Of a stretch of 64,000 bases of DNA, positions 1 to 8,115 are shown in pieces. Within the stretch, counting starts at the first letter, position 1. Every line of letters starts with the position of its first letter. The position numbers and the translations under genes are program-made. The notes under the pieces are model-generated. The model worked only from the letters and a program-made list of their open reading frames with translations. It was not told where the DNA came from and did no database searches. The DNA comes from an uncultured Bacilli bacterium (GTDB taxonomy: Bacteria; Bacillota_I; Bacilli_A; RF39; UBA660), in NCBI GenBank assembly GCA_934101115.1, contig CAKOPW010000008.1:1-64000 (forward strand). The letters run 5' to 3'.

Positions 1-55
1 CTAATAGTAGTATAGCTACTATGATTCCTGTTTTAGCTGTTTTATTCTTTTTCAT
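1..55 (-). CDS. N-terminus of a membrane or exported protein (partial)
   Basis: The first 18 codons of a minus-strand gene whose remainder lies outside the window. The ATG at 53-55 is preceded by a GAAAGGTG ribosome binding site about ten bases upstream. The visible peptide starts MKKNKTAKTG and continues as IIVAILLL, which looks like a basic start followed by a hydrophobic signal or anchor. It lies downstream of lysS on the same strand, separated by about 125 bp. The family cannot be named from so short a piece. Confidence 0.5.
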   Translation of the reverse strand, partial: MKKNKTAKTGIIVAILLL

Positions 56-160
56 CTATTTTACACACCTTTCTATGTTTACATTTTACCCCATTTTTTT
101 ACAATTATCTACTTTTTTTTAACTATTTTTATAAGTTTTACATATTGATGTCAAATTTGT

Positions 161-187
161 AAAAAAAAGACATGTAATTATTTACAT
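161..187 (-). terminator. Possible weak intrinsic terminator after lysS
   Basis: On the minus strand the lysS stop codon lies inside a six-base AT-only stem, ATGTAA/TTACAT with an ATAA loop, followed after GTC by eight T. The stem is weak, so termination may be partial. Confidence 0.4.
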
Positions 188-1684
188 ATCTAATTCATTT
201 TTTCTAGGTTTCATCGTTGGGAATAAAAGTACATCTCTAATTGATGCAGATTCTGTAAAGAACATTACCAATCTATCTATTCCATAACCTATTCCACCAG
301 CAGGTGGCATACCATATTCCAAGGCTTCGATAAAGTCATAGTCTATATCGTTTGCTTCTTCATTTCCTAATTCTTTTTCTTTTAATTGTTCTTTGAATCT
401 TTCTAATTGATCAATTGGATCATTAAGCTCTGTATAAGCATTTGCTGCTTCTTTTCCAGAAATGAATAATTCAAATCTATCAACAAATCTTGGATCTTCA
501 GGATTTTTCTTAGTAAGTGGAGAAATCTCAATTGGATGTCCATAAAGGAATGTTGGTTGAATTAATGTTTCTTCTACATATTTTTCAAAGAATAAATTGA
601 TTATATGGCCAACAGTATGTTCATGATCAGCAACTTCAATATGATGTTCTTCAGCTAGTTTTAATGCTTCTTCAACAGTCATTTCTTTTTTGAAATCAAT
701 TCCTACTTTTTCTTTAATGGCATCAACCATTGATATTCTCTTCCATGGTCCTTCTAGATTTATTTCATGGCCTAGATAATTGAAAGTCATTTTTCCACAT
801 ACTTCACGAGCTATAGTTTGATACATACTTTCAGTTAAATCCATCATTCCGTTTAAATCTGAATAAGCTTGATATACTTCCATCATTGTAAATTCTGGAT
901 TATGTTGTGGATCCATTCCTTCATTTCTAAATACTCTTCCAATTTCATAAACGGATTCCATACCACCAACAAGTAAACGCTTTAAATTAAGCTCAAGCGC
1001 AATACGAAGATACATATCTAAGTCTTGAGAATTATGATGAGTAACAAAAGGACGTGCAGATGCACCTGTTAAAAGAGTCGTTAGTATTGGCGTTTCAACT
1101 TCAACAAATCCTCTATTATCCAAGAAATTTTGAATACATCTAATAATTTTTGGTCTCATTAAAGCAACACGCATTGTCTCATCATTCATCATTAAATCTA
1201 CATAACGTCTTCTATATCTTTCTTCAACATCAGTTAAACCATGCATTTTTTCCGGAAGTGGTCTTAAAGCTTTCGTTAAATGAGTATATTCTAAACATTT
1301 GATAGTCATTTCACCAGTTTGAGTTTTCATAACTTTACCTTTTATACCAACAATATCTCCGATATCTGCAGCTTTAAATAAAGTATAAGCTTCTTCACCA
1401 ACATCATTTATAGAAATATATATTTGAATTTGTCCAAATTTATCTTTTATTGTAAAGAATGATGCTTTTCCCATTTTTCTCATGAACATAATTCTTCCAG
1501 CAACAGATACATGAATATCCATATTTTCTAATTCGTCATGTTCTATGTTTCCGTATTTTTCTTTTATTTCAGCAGAATTATTTGTTCTATCAAATCTATG
1601 ACCAAATGGATCTAAGTTCATATCTTTGATTCTATTCATCTTTTCTCTTCTTGCTAATTCTTGGTCAGTTAGTTTTCTTTCCAT
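182..1684 (-). CDS. lysS: Lysyl-tRNA synthetase, class II
   Basis: Charges tRNA-Lys with lysine in the cytosol. The 500-residue length is usual for bacterial class II LysRS. An N-terminal OB-fold anticodon-binding domain (about residues 55-150, VSVAGRIMFMRKMGKASFF) is followed by the class II catalytic core. Motif 2 is visible as RVFRNEGMDPQHNPEFTMME near residues 250-270, and motif 3 as GGIGYGIDRLVMFF near residue 470. The ATG at 1684 follows a GAGGAG ribosome binding site. The gene is monocistronic here with its own promoter, divergent from the gene at 1800. No T-box is visible upstream, unlike valS. Confidence 0.97.
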   Translation of the reverse strand: MERKLTDQELARREKMNRIKDMNLDPFGHRFDRTNNSAEIKEKYGNIEHDELENMDIHVSVAGRIMFMRKMGKASFFTIKDKFGQIQIYISINDVGEEAYTLFKAADIGDIVGIKGKVMKTQTGEMTIKCLEYTHLTKALRPLPEKMHGLTDVEERYRRRYVDLMMNDETMRVALMRPKIIRCIQNFLDNRGFVEVETPILTTLLTGASARPFVTHHNSQDLDMYLRIALELNLKRLLVGGMESVYEIGRVFRNEGMDPQHNPEFTMMEVYQAYSDLNGMMDLTESMYQTIAREVCGKMTFNYLGHEINLEGPWKRISMVDAIKEKVGIDFKKEMTVEEALKLAEEHHIEVADHEHTVGHIINLFFEKYVEETLIQPTFLYGHPIEISPLTKKNPEDPRFVDRFELFISGKEAANAYTELNDPIDQLERFKEQLKEKELGNEEANDIDYDFIEALEYGMPPAGGIGYGIDRLVMFFTESASIRDVLLFPTMKPRKNELDM

Positions 1685-1714
1685 AGATACTCCTCTTTTC
1701 TTATTTAATATAGT

Positions 1715-1742
1715 ATCATATTTTAACTCTATTTGGAGTAAA
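1715..1742 (-). promoter_or_regulatory. Probable lysS promoter
   Basis: On the minus strand TTTACT (1737-1742) and TATGAT (1715-1720) are separated by 16 bp, about 30 bp upstream of the lysS start. The -35 match is imperfect. Confidence 0.5.
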
Positions 1743-1746
1743 AAAT

Positions 1747-1774
1747 TTGACTTTTTTACTATATTTAGTATAAT
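1747..1774 (+). promoter_or_regulatory. Promoter of the gene at 1800
   Basis: TTGACT (1747-1752) and a perfect TATAAT (1769-1774) with a 16-bp spacer lie just ahead of the start. The -35 box directly abuts the divergent lysS promoter. Confidence 0.75.
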
Positions 1775-1799
1775 ATCTTAACAAATTGGGGTGAATTTT

Positions 1800-2642
1800 A
1801 TGAAAATTAGAACAAATTCGGAAGTTATAAGAAATAGCATTTTATCAGGTATAAAAATATTACAAAACGTAATAAGCCAAAATCTCAAAGCAAATAATAT
1901 GAAATCAGATGACTTCTATGGCAAATTATGGCTAAACAATTCCTTATATGAAAGATTAGCTAATGGCATGGATTCTTATGAATTAGCATTAAAATGTTGT
2001 GAAAATGAAGGAGCTGCCAAAGTAAACGTAATTTTAATGGCTTTAGAAGAAATAACATTTTTATCTGATTACTATATTTTCTCAACATATAAATTAAAAA
2101 CTCAAAATGAAGACAATAAAGATTTGAGTATTGAAAGCACTTTAAAAAGTATAAGAGAAAAATCATTTGGTTATATTACTCAATCTTTAGATTTAGTAAC
2201 TATGGCAGAGGCTACTAAAGAAATTAAGAATGCTAGTTTTTATAAGAAAATAGTTATATTTAATTCTTTAGATGAAAATGATATAGAGTTTTTAAGTTCA
2301 ATTAATCCATTCTTTGAAGAAGAATATAAATTGTATGGAATAGGTATTACTCCAGAATTTATTGTAGAAGAAATCAATCAACAAAACGATACTAACCTAC
2401 CAAATGAAGAAATTTATCAAGAACTAGCAAGACTTCTTGCAGATTTATATAGAATTGATGAAGATTTAATAAATGATGTAGCTAGTGATATAATTGAAAC
2501 ATTAAATATGAATGGCACTGACATTGATAATCTAATTGCCCTTCTTGATTCTAATTATGCAAATGATATAGATTTAATTCTTGCTTCTTTAATACAACAA
2601 TATTACAGGATAAAGAAAGATGAAAAGAAATATGAAAAATAA
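1800..2642 (+). CDS. Conserved-looking protein of unknown function
   Basis: A 280-residue soluble protein with no signal peptide or membrane segment that I can see. It appears largely helical and acidic toward the C-terminus (residues 180-270 are rich in Asp, Glu, Asn and Ile). I do not recognise the family. The ATG at 1800 is chosen because GGGGTG lies seven bases upstream; the in-frame GTG at 1791 overlaps that Shine-Dalgarno. It is the only plus-strand gene among host housekeeping genes, has a strong promoter of its own, and converges on valS across a shared bidirectional terminator. Confidence 0.8.
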   Translation: MKIRTNSEVIRNSILSGIKILQNVISQNLKANNMKSDDFYGKLWLNNSLYERLANGMDSYELALKCCENEGAAKVNVILMALEEITFLSDYYIFSTYKLKTQNEDNKDLSIESTLKSIREKSFGYITQSLDLVTMAEATKEIKNASFYKKIVIFNSLDENDIEFLSSINPFFEEEYKLYGIGITPEFIVEEINQQNDTNLPNEEIYQELARLLADLYRIDEDLINDVASDIIETLNMNGTDIDNLIALLDSNYANDIDLILASLIQQYYRIKKDEKKYEK

Positions 2643-2670
2643 GTTGGTTTTTCCAACTTATTTTTATTTT
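2641..2670. terminator. Bidirectional intrinsic terminator
   Basis: AAGTTGG and CCAACTT form a seven-base stem with a T5 loop (2641-2659), followed by ATTTTTATTTTT on the plus strand. The minus strand reads the same stem followed by ATTTTTC. It serves both the gene at 1800 and valS, whose stop codon lies inside the T-tract. Confidence 0.85.
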
Positions 2671-5180
2671 TCTAAAAGTTCTAAAGCTTCGATTTCTGAT
2701 GCAAGTGTAAGTCTTTCCTTTTCAACTAAAGCAGCTGGTGCTTTACTTACATAGTTTTCGTTTGCTAAAAGTTTTTTTCTTCTTTCAATAGATGATTTTA
2801 AATCAGCTATTTGTTTTTCTTTTAAAGCTTTTTCTTCTTCAGTTACGATTTTTTCATAGTAAATAGTAGCTTCTATTTCACCAGATTTAACATTATAAGA
2901 ATTAATAGTAAGTTCATCTTCTGTTAAAGAATCTTCAATCTTTAACATTTTTAAGATTATATTATCTTTATTGTTGATTTTAACTAAAGCATCTTTACCT
3001 ATTCCATTTTCAGCTTTGATGTTACGGAAAGCAGCTATAAAGGAAACTTTTTCATCTACTTTTGCTGTTTCTTCTTTAAATACTAGCTTGCTATCATATT
3101 CAGGATAAGTGCTGATCATTATGGATTCACTGTCTTTAAGTGGTAACATACTATAGATTTCTTCAGTTACAAATGGCATAAATGGGTGTAATAGTTTCAT
3201 TATTGCTGTTAAGACATAGCATAATGTTGATTTTGTTGATAAATTATCACTTGTGAACTTAGAGAATTCAATATAACTACTACAGAAATCATTCCAAATA
3301 AAGTCAGAAGTTTCAGCACCAACTAAATTAAATTCATAGTTTTCCATATGTTTAGTTGTTGATTTAATCAAGTTTTCAAGTTTTGTTAGTATCCATTTAT
3401 CTTCATCAGTTGTAGTTGAAAAATCTAATTCTTTTAATGTTTCGATATTCATAAGAACAAAACGTGATGCATTCCATATTTTATTGATATAGTTCCATGT
3501 ACTAGCCATCTTTGTTTCATCAAAACGAAGGTCAGTTCCTAAAGCACAGTCAGTTGTTAAATAGTATCTTAAAGCATCTGCTCCATACTTTTCAATCATA
3601 TCCATTGGATCAATTCCGTTACCTAAAGACTTAGACATCTTTCTTCCCTCTTTATCACGAATAAGTCCATGAATTACACAATCTTTAAAAGGACGTTTTC
3701 CAGTTAATTCAAGAGATTGGAAAGTCATACGATTTACCCAGAATGGAATGATGTCATATCCAGTTACTAAACAATTATTTGGAAAATATTTTTGCATATC
3801 TTCAGTATTTTCTGGCCAACCTAATGTTGAAAATGGCCATAAAGCACTTGAGAACCAAGTATCAAGAACATCATTATCTTGTACCCAACCTTCACCAACT
3901 GGAGCAGTTTCTCCTACATATACTTCATCACCTTTATACCAAGCAGGTATTCTATGTCCCCACCAAAGTTGACGAGATATACACCAGTCATAAGTTATTT
4001 CCATCCAGTGATTCATTGTTTTCTCATATCTTTCAGGAACAAAATTAACTTTAGTATCCTTATTCTTTTGATTTTCAAGAACATGATCAGCTAAAGGACG
4101 CATGCGAACAAACCATTGTTTAGAAAGGTATGGTTCAACCATAACTCCAGTACGTTCAGAGTGACCTACAGAATGTATCATTGGTTCTATACTTAAAAGA
4201 AGACCCATTTCTTTCAAATCTTTTATTAAATTTTCACGACATTCTTCACGTGTTTGGCCAGCATACTTACTAGCATTTTCATTCATTGTAGCATCTTCAT
4301 TCATAACAACGATTCTCTCTAAGTTATGACGATTTCCTACTTCGAAGTCGTTTGGATCGTGGGCAGGAGTTATTTTTACACATCCAGTTCCAAATTCAGG
4401 ATCAGCATGTTCATCACCAATTATTGGAATTAATTTATTAACAATTGGTAAAATTACTTTTTTACCAATTAAATCTTTATATCTTTCATCCTCTGGATTT
4501 ACAGCAACTGCCGTATCTCCAAATAAAGTTTCAGGTCTAGTTGTTGCAACATCTAAATAATCATTAGATCCTTCAATAATATATTTTAAATGATAAAATG
4601 CTCCTTCAACATCCTTATAAATAACCTCTTCATTTGATAAAGCGGTTTTAGCAGCTGGATCCCAGTTGATTATTTTTTCACCACGATAGATAAGACCTTT
4701 ATCATAGTAATCAACAAAAACTTTAGTTACTGCTTTATTAAGTCCTTCATCAAGAGTAAATCTTTCTTTTGTGTAATCAACTGATAAACCAAGTTTTCCC
4801 CATTGATTTCTAATGTTTCCACCATATTCATGAGTCCAATCCCAACATGCATTTAAGAAATTTTCTCTTCCGTATTCGTATTTATTAATGCCGTTTTCTT
4901 TTAATCTTTTAACAACTTTAGCTTCAGTTGCAATAGCAGCATGATCCATTCCTGGAAGCCATAAAGTATCATATCCTTGCATTCTTTTAAAACGAATAAT
5001 TACATCTTGAATAGCAGTATCATAGGCATGTCCAATATGTAATATACCTGTAACATTTGGAGGTGGAATAACTATACAATATGGAGTTTTACCTTTTCCA
5101 CATTTGAAGTATCCTTTTTCTTTCCAATTATTATATTTTTCTTTTTCAACACTTAAGTGATCATATTTTGTGTCTAACAT
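2664..5180 (-). CDS. valS: Valyl-tRNA synthetase
   Basis: Charges tRNA-Val. At 838 residues it is a usual length for Bacillota ValRS. The class I HIGH motif reads HIGHAYD near residue 47 after PPPNVTGIL, and the KMSKS loop is visible as GRKMSKSLGN near residue 515. The editing domain (TTRPETLFGDTAVAV, with GTGCVKITPAHDPNDFE) lies between them. The C-terminus carries the Val-type coiled-coil tRNA-binding arm (EEEKALKEKQIADLKSSIER to the end). The start codon overlaps the last codons of the upstream HD-domain gene by 7 nt, so the two are translationally coupled and both lie behind the T-box leader. Confidence 0.97.
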   Translation of the reverse strand: MLDTKYDHLSVEKEKYNNWKEKGYFKCGKGKTPYCIVIPPPNVTGILHIGHAYDTAIQDVIIRFKRMQGYDTLWLPGMDHAAIATEAKVVKRLKENGINKYEYGRENFLNACWDWTHEYGGNIRNQWGKLGLSVDYTKERFTLDEGLNKAVTKVFVDYYDKGLIYRGEKIINWDPAAKTALSNEEVIYKDVEGAFYHLKYIIEGSNDYLDVATTRPETLFGDTAVAVNPEDERYKDLIGKKVILPIVNKLIPIIGDEHADPEFGTGCVKITPAHDPNDFEVGNRHNLERIVVMNEDATMNENASKYAGQTREECRENLIKDLKEMGLLLSIEPMIHSVGHSERTGVMVEPYLSKQWFVRMRPLADHVLENQKNKDTKVNFVPERYEKTMNHWMEITYDWCISRQLWWGHRIPAWYKGDEVYVGETAPVGEGWVQDNDVLDTWFSSALWPFSTLGWPENTEDMQKYFPNNCLVTGYDIIPFWVNRMTFQSLELTGKRPFKDCVIHGLIRDKEGRKMSKSLGNGIDPMDMIEKYGADALRYYLTTDCALGTDLRFDETKMASTWNYINKIWNASRFVLMNIETLKELDFSTTTDEDKWILTKLENLIKSTTKHMENYEFNLVGAETSDFIWNDFCSSYIEFSKFTSDNLSTKSTLCYVLTAIMKLLHPFMPFVTEEIYSMLPLKDSESIMISTYPEYDSKLVFKEETAKVDEKVSFIAAFRNIKAENGIGKDALVKINNKDNIILKMLKIEDSLTEDELTINSYNVKSGEIEATIYYEKIVTEEEKALKEKQIADLKSSIERRKKLLANENYVSKAPAALVEKERLTLASEIEALELLEK

Positions 5181-5896
5181 AAATTCATCTCCTCTATTTC
5201 TCTATATATAAACTCTTCAAGCTTAGCTAACTTTTGCTTGTCTTGAGTTCTTTTTAGTACATTAAACTTTCTTTCAATTATTTTATTATCTTTTAAATAT
5301 TTATATGAATATGGAAAATTTAGATCAAATATCCAACTAATCATACGAAGAATTGCATCTTCTTCGGTTTGGCAATATTCATTTTTACATAAACTTTTTT
5401 CATAGATGCTTTTTAAAAGCTCATCTTTTATAACTATATTTTCAGAATTTACTTCATTAATCTGAGTTTCCATAATATCTAATTTATCAGCATCTCTTAC
5501 TATTTTACAAAACATTTTTGTTCGGTCATCCACATCACCAATCTTACATTTATTATGATATTTAGTAGCTAATAAAACTATATTTTGTATTTCCTTATCA
5601 GCAGTAAACTTATCAATAATACTTTCCAAGACTCGATACCCCTCATCTCCATGATCAATTGATAAAGAGTCTTTATATGTTCCGTAAAACTTCAACTGAT
5701 TAAATCTTCCAATATCATGGACAAGACCTGCAAGAGTTGCTATGTGTATATCTTCTTCATTTAACTTTAGAGATTCTGCTATACTTTTTGCTAAATTCAT
5801 AACACGAAAACTATGTTCTTTTTTATCCAATAATCTCGGATCTTTTAAGTCAAAGTTATTAACATATTCATTAAAAACACTAATTGCTTCATCCAT
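5174..5896 (-). CDS. HD-domain phosphohydrolase in the valS operon
   Basis: A 240-residue HD-superfamily metal-dependent phosphohydrolase. The motif is visible as H-SFRVMNLAKSIAESL, then LAGLVHDIGRFNQ (the HD dyad, about residues 56-61), then IDHGDEGYRVLES, YHNKCK and RDADKLDIM (the distal Asp). The ATG at 5896 follows GGAGG; reading further upstream would run into the terminator hairpin of the T-box. The substrate is unknown; relatives act on nucleotides or phosphomonoesters. It is the first gene of the T-box transcript and overlaps valS by 7 nt, so its expression should rise when tRNA-Val is uncharged. Confidence 0.85.
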   Translation of the reverse strand: MDEAISVFNEYVNNFDLKDPRLLDKKEHSFRVMNLAKSIAESLKLNEEDIHIATLAGLVHDIGRFNQLKFYGTYKDSLSIDHGDEGYRVLESIIDKFTADKEIQNIVLLATKYHNKCKIGDVDDRTKMFCKIVRDADKLDIMETQINEVNSENIVIKDELLKSIYEKSLCKNEYCQTEEDAILRMISWIFDLNFPYSYKYLKDNKIIERKFNVLKRTQDKQKLAKLEEFIYREIEEMNLC

Positions 5897-5908
5897 ACAA
5901 ATCCTCCA

Positions 5909-6126
5909 AAATAAAAACACATCCTATATAAGGACGTGTTAACGTGGTACCACCTTAATTTGTAAAATTAATTACCTCAAATATTTAACGCATATTTTAC
6001 GAAATAACCTACTTAGTTTCAATTATTTAACTCCCAAGCTACCTTCAATACATTCACTTATTAGTTTGCACCAGCCACTAACTCTCTTAAAAGATTCTGT
6101 ATTTACTCCTCTTGTTCTTCGTCATT
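5909..6126 (-). ncRNA. T-box leader, valine-responsive (GUA specifier)
   Basis: The conserved T-box sequence AAGGTGGTACCACG lies at 5943-5956. It is followed by the terminator stem AACACGTCC/GGATGTGTT (5916-5940) and a T-rich tail into the ribosome binding site. Stem I features precede it: AGAGAG, a GGCTGGTG loop and the specifier region GAAGGTAGC. The specifier triplet GUA (6040-6042) reads as valine, matching valS downstream. Known mechanism: uncharged tRNA-Val stabilises the antiterminator and allows read-through. Confidence 0.92.
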
Positions 6127-6132
6127 GAATAC

Positions 6133-6161
6133 ATTATATATCAATCTACTTTCATTTTCAA
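6133..6161 (-). promoter_or_regulatory. Promoter of the T-box / HD / valS operon
   Basis: TTGAAA (6156-6161) and TATAAT (6133-6138) on the minus strand with a 17-bp spacer. The -35 box sits immediately past the stop codon of the next gene upstream. Confidence 0.75.
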
Positions 6162-6164
6162 GAA

Positions 6165-7439
6165 CTATTTATTAACCCATTTCATATTTGAATAACGTTT
6201 TTCCATAAAATCATTGTTGGCATATTCATCACATAACTTCTCAACTACATTTCTTGCTGGATATCCTTCCATACGATGTTTATATCTTCTCATAGCTACT
6301 TCGGATACTCCTAAATCAAGTAATAGAAATATTGCTATACCAATTGCTAAAGGTTTAAATAGTTTTTTAGGTATTCTATTTATTAGATCCATTAAAAATG
6401 GTATTACATATCTTACTACTATAATAGTTGCAAATCCCCAGAAAAAACAAAATAATAAATTGATTCTTCCATTTAAGTTAAATGGTATTTTTGAATAATC
6501 CCAAAAAATAGTTCCATATACTACTTCTGTGAAAACACTGCAGAAGTATTCATAAGCACCACCTAAAATAGTTCCTAATATAAATAGTGAAAAAGTACTT
6601 TTATTCTTATATCTTGAGAATAGAATTGTTATCAATACAATGGCAAATCCCCAAACAAATGAAAATTGTCCAAATATTATAGATGATCTACTCATCCATC
6701 TATGCATTGTAAATCTACAGAAAATAATTTCCACAACTGCTCCAATAAATGCACATATAACAAATAAATAAAATATATGGTAAATGGTCATTCCTTCTGA
6801 TAAAATCATTTCTTTAATGCTCTTACGTTTTAAAGTTGGATAAGCATTTTCCATACGTTTTTTGATAGATGAAAATAACCAGTTGCTGAAGTTATCATCA
6901 TGTTCTTTTATTTTATGTGATTTTATCTTTTTTAAAGTTACAAATGATGTAAATAAGTCTACTAACAATAAACCAAATAAAGTAAGTTCAACTATTCCAG
7001 CTATATAAATATTGAAACTATTGAATAAACCAAATAACAACGGATTTACTACTTTTACTATAACAGCTCCAAAAAACCCCCAAAGCAATGAATAGTTTAA
7101 ACAAATATAACCTTCTAAATTATATTTTTTATTGGAATAATCCCACCAAACTTTTTTGTTAAAAAAAGCTAAAATCTTACCTGTTAAATATTGAATTACT
7201 GTACTATAAATCATTGATGCTCCAAATACAATAAAGGTATTTTCAACATCTTTTAAAGTAAGCATAAGAATAACGGTAATAAAACCATATAAGGTACACA
7301 TTGGTCCATTAGTTATTCCTCTATTAACAAATCTTTTTTCCTTTATTAAAATAAATAAAACTTCTACAAGCCATCCAATAAATGAATATATTAGAAAAAC
7401 AAATAAAATCCATAATAAAAATTCTAATTTCATATACAT
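6165..7439 (-). CDS. Polytopic membrane protein with a duplicated CmpB-like (PF06541-type) domain
   Basis: An integral membrane protein of about 424 residues with ten or so hydrophobic segments. Two homologous halves are visible. The first begins YSFIGWLVEVLFILIKEKRF with NRGITNGPMCTLYGF; the second (from about residue 220) reads CAFIGAVVEIIFCRFTMHRW with SSIIFGQFSFVWGF. This pattern is typical of proteins annotated as putative ABC transporter permease, CmpB type (PF06541), for which no transport activity is established to my knowledge. The soluble tail (about 385-425) contains ARNVVEKLCDEYANN. The start could be the GTG at 7442 or the ATG at 7439 or 7433; none has a strong Shine-Dalgarno. 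Confidence 0.75.
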   Translation of the reverse strand: MYMKLEFLLWILFVFLIYSFIGWLVEVLFILIKEKRFVNRGITNGPMCTLYGFITVILMLTLKDVENTFIVFGASMIYSTVIQYLTGKILAFFNKKVWWDYSNKKYNLEGYICLNYSLLWGFFGAVIVKVVNPLLFGLFNSFNIYIAGIVELTLFGLLLVDLFTSFVTLKKIKSHKIKEHDDNFSNWLFSSIKKRMENAYPTLKRKSIKEMILSEGMTIYHIFYLFVICAFIGAVVEIIFCRFTMHRWMSRSSIIFGQFSFVWGFAIVLITILFSRYKNKSTFSLFILGTILGGAYEYFCSVFTEVVYGTIFWDYSKIPFNLNGRINLLFCFFWGFATIIVVRYVIPFLMDLINRIPKKLFKPLAIGIAIFLLLDLGVSEVAMRRYKHRMEGYPARNVVEKLCDEYANNDFMEKRYSNMKWVNK

Positions 7440-7482
7440 CACATCATCATTGTACCAAATAATTAAAAAAAAAGAAAATATA

Positions 7483-8115
7483 TTATTTTATATTCTCTTC
7501 TACTACATATAACTTATTATTATCATTAATAACAATTACTTCAGCGGATTTATCATATCCTAAGTCTGTTAAGTATTCCCAAGATAGTTTTATTTTATAT
7601 GCTTTATAACTAGTGTTGGTAGCTTTTATTGTATAGTTTGTTTCTTCTATATTTTCAACATTTATACTTTCTACAACTGGTAATTGTTGATTTCTTTTTT
7701 GATTAGTATTGTCTTCTACATATTTATATAAAGTATCTGTAACATTAGTTATATAGTTTTCTTTAGCAGATTCATATATAAATTCTAAACCACCAACATC
7801 ATATTTATTTTTTTTATTCTCAATCGTGTATAAATCAATTATATATAATTTTGCAATGCTTTTGGCATATTCATTATAATCAATATTTTCACTTTCTAAG
7901 TTTGCTTTTAAGTTGTTAAATTCAGTTTTATAAACTTCTGTATCTGTATCATTTAAAGTAATTCCATATCCAGTAATCTCAATTGTTGTTGATTCATCTT
8001 TTTTATTATTGTCTTTACTTGCTTCTTTATGAAAGAAAACGAAATATGAAAGAACTCCAAACAAAGAAACTAAAATAACTAAACATAATCCGATCAATAA
8101 ACTTTTCTTTTTCAT
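7483..8115 (-). CDS. Membrane-anchored extracellular protein of unknown function
   Basis: 210 residues: MKKK, one transmembrane helix (about 6-28, LIGLCLVILVSLFGVLSYFV), a charged Lys/Asp/Glu linker, then a hydrophilic extracytoplasmic domain without a motif I recognise. The start overlaps the stop of the LTA-synthase-type gene by 4 nt (ATGA), so it is translationally coupled to it and probably works at the cell surface with it. It may be an accessory of teichoic acid synthesis, but that is inference from position only. Confidence 0.75.
   Translation of the reverse strand: MKKKSLLIGLCLVILVSLFGVLSYFVFFHKEASKDNNKKDESTTIEITGYGITLNDTDTEVYKTEFNNLKANLESENIDYNEYAKSIAKLYIIDLYTIENKKNKYDVGGLEFIYESAKENYITNVTDTLYKYVEDNTNQKRNQQLPVVESINVENIEETNYTIKATNTSYKAYKIKLSWEYLTDLGYDKSAEVIVINDNNKLYVVEENIK

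Noticed and set aside
1..22. Palindrome-like TAGTAGTATAGCTACTA at the window start
   Set aside because: It lies inside the coding start of the partial membrane protein and is explained by Ile/Ala/Val codons; no regulatory context.
3748..4094. Open frames on the strand opposite valS
   Set aside because: They are antisense to strongly conserved ValRS segments, have no ribosome binding sites and read as shadow frames.
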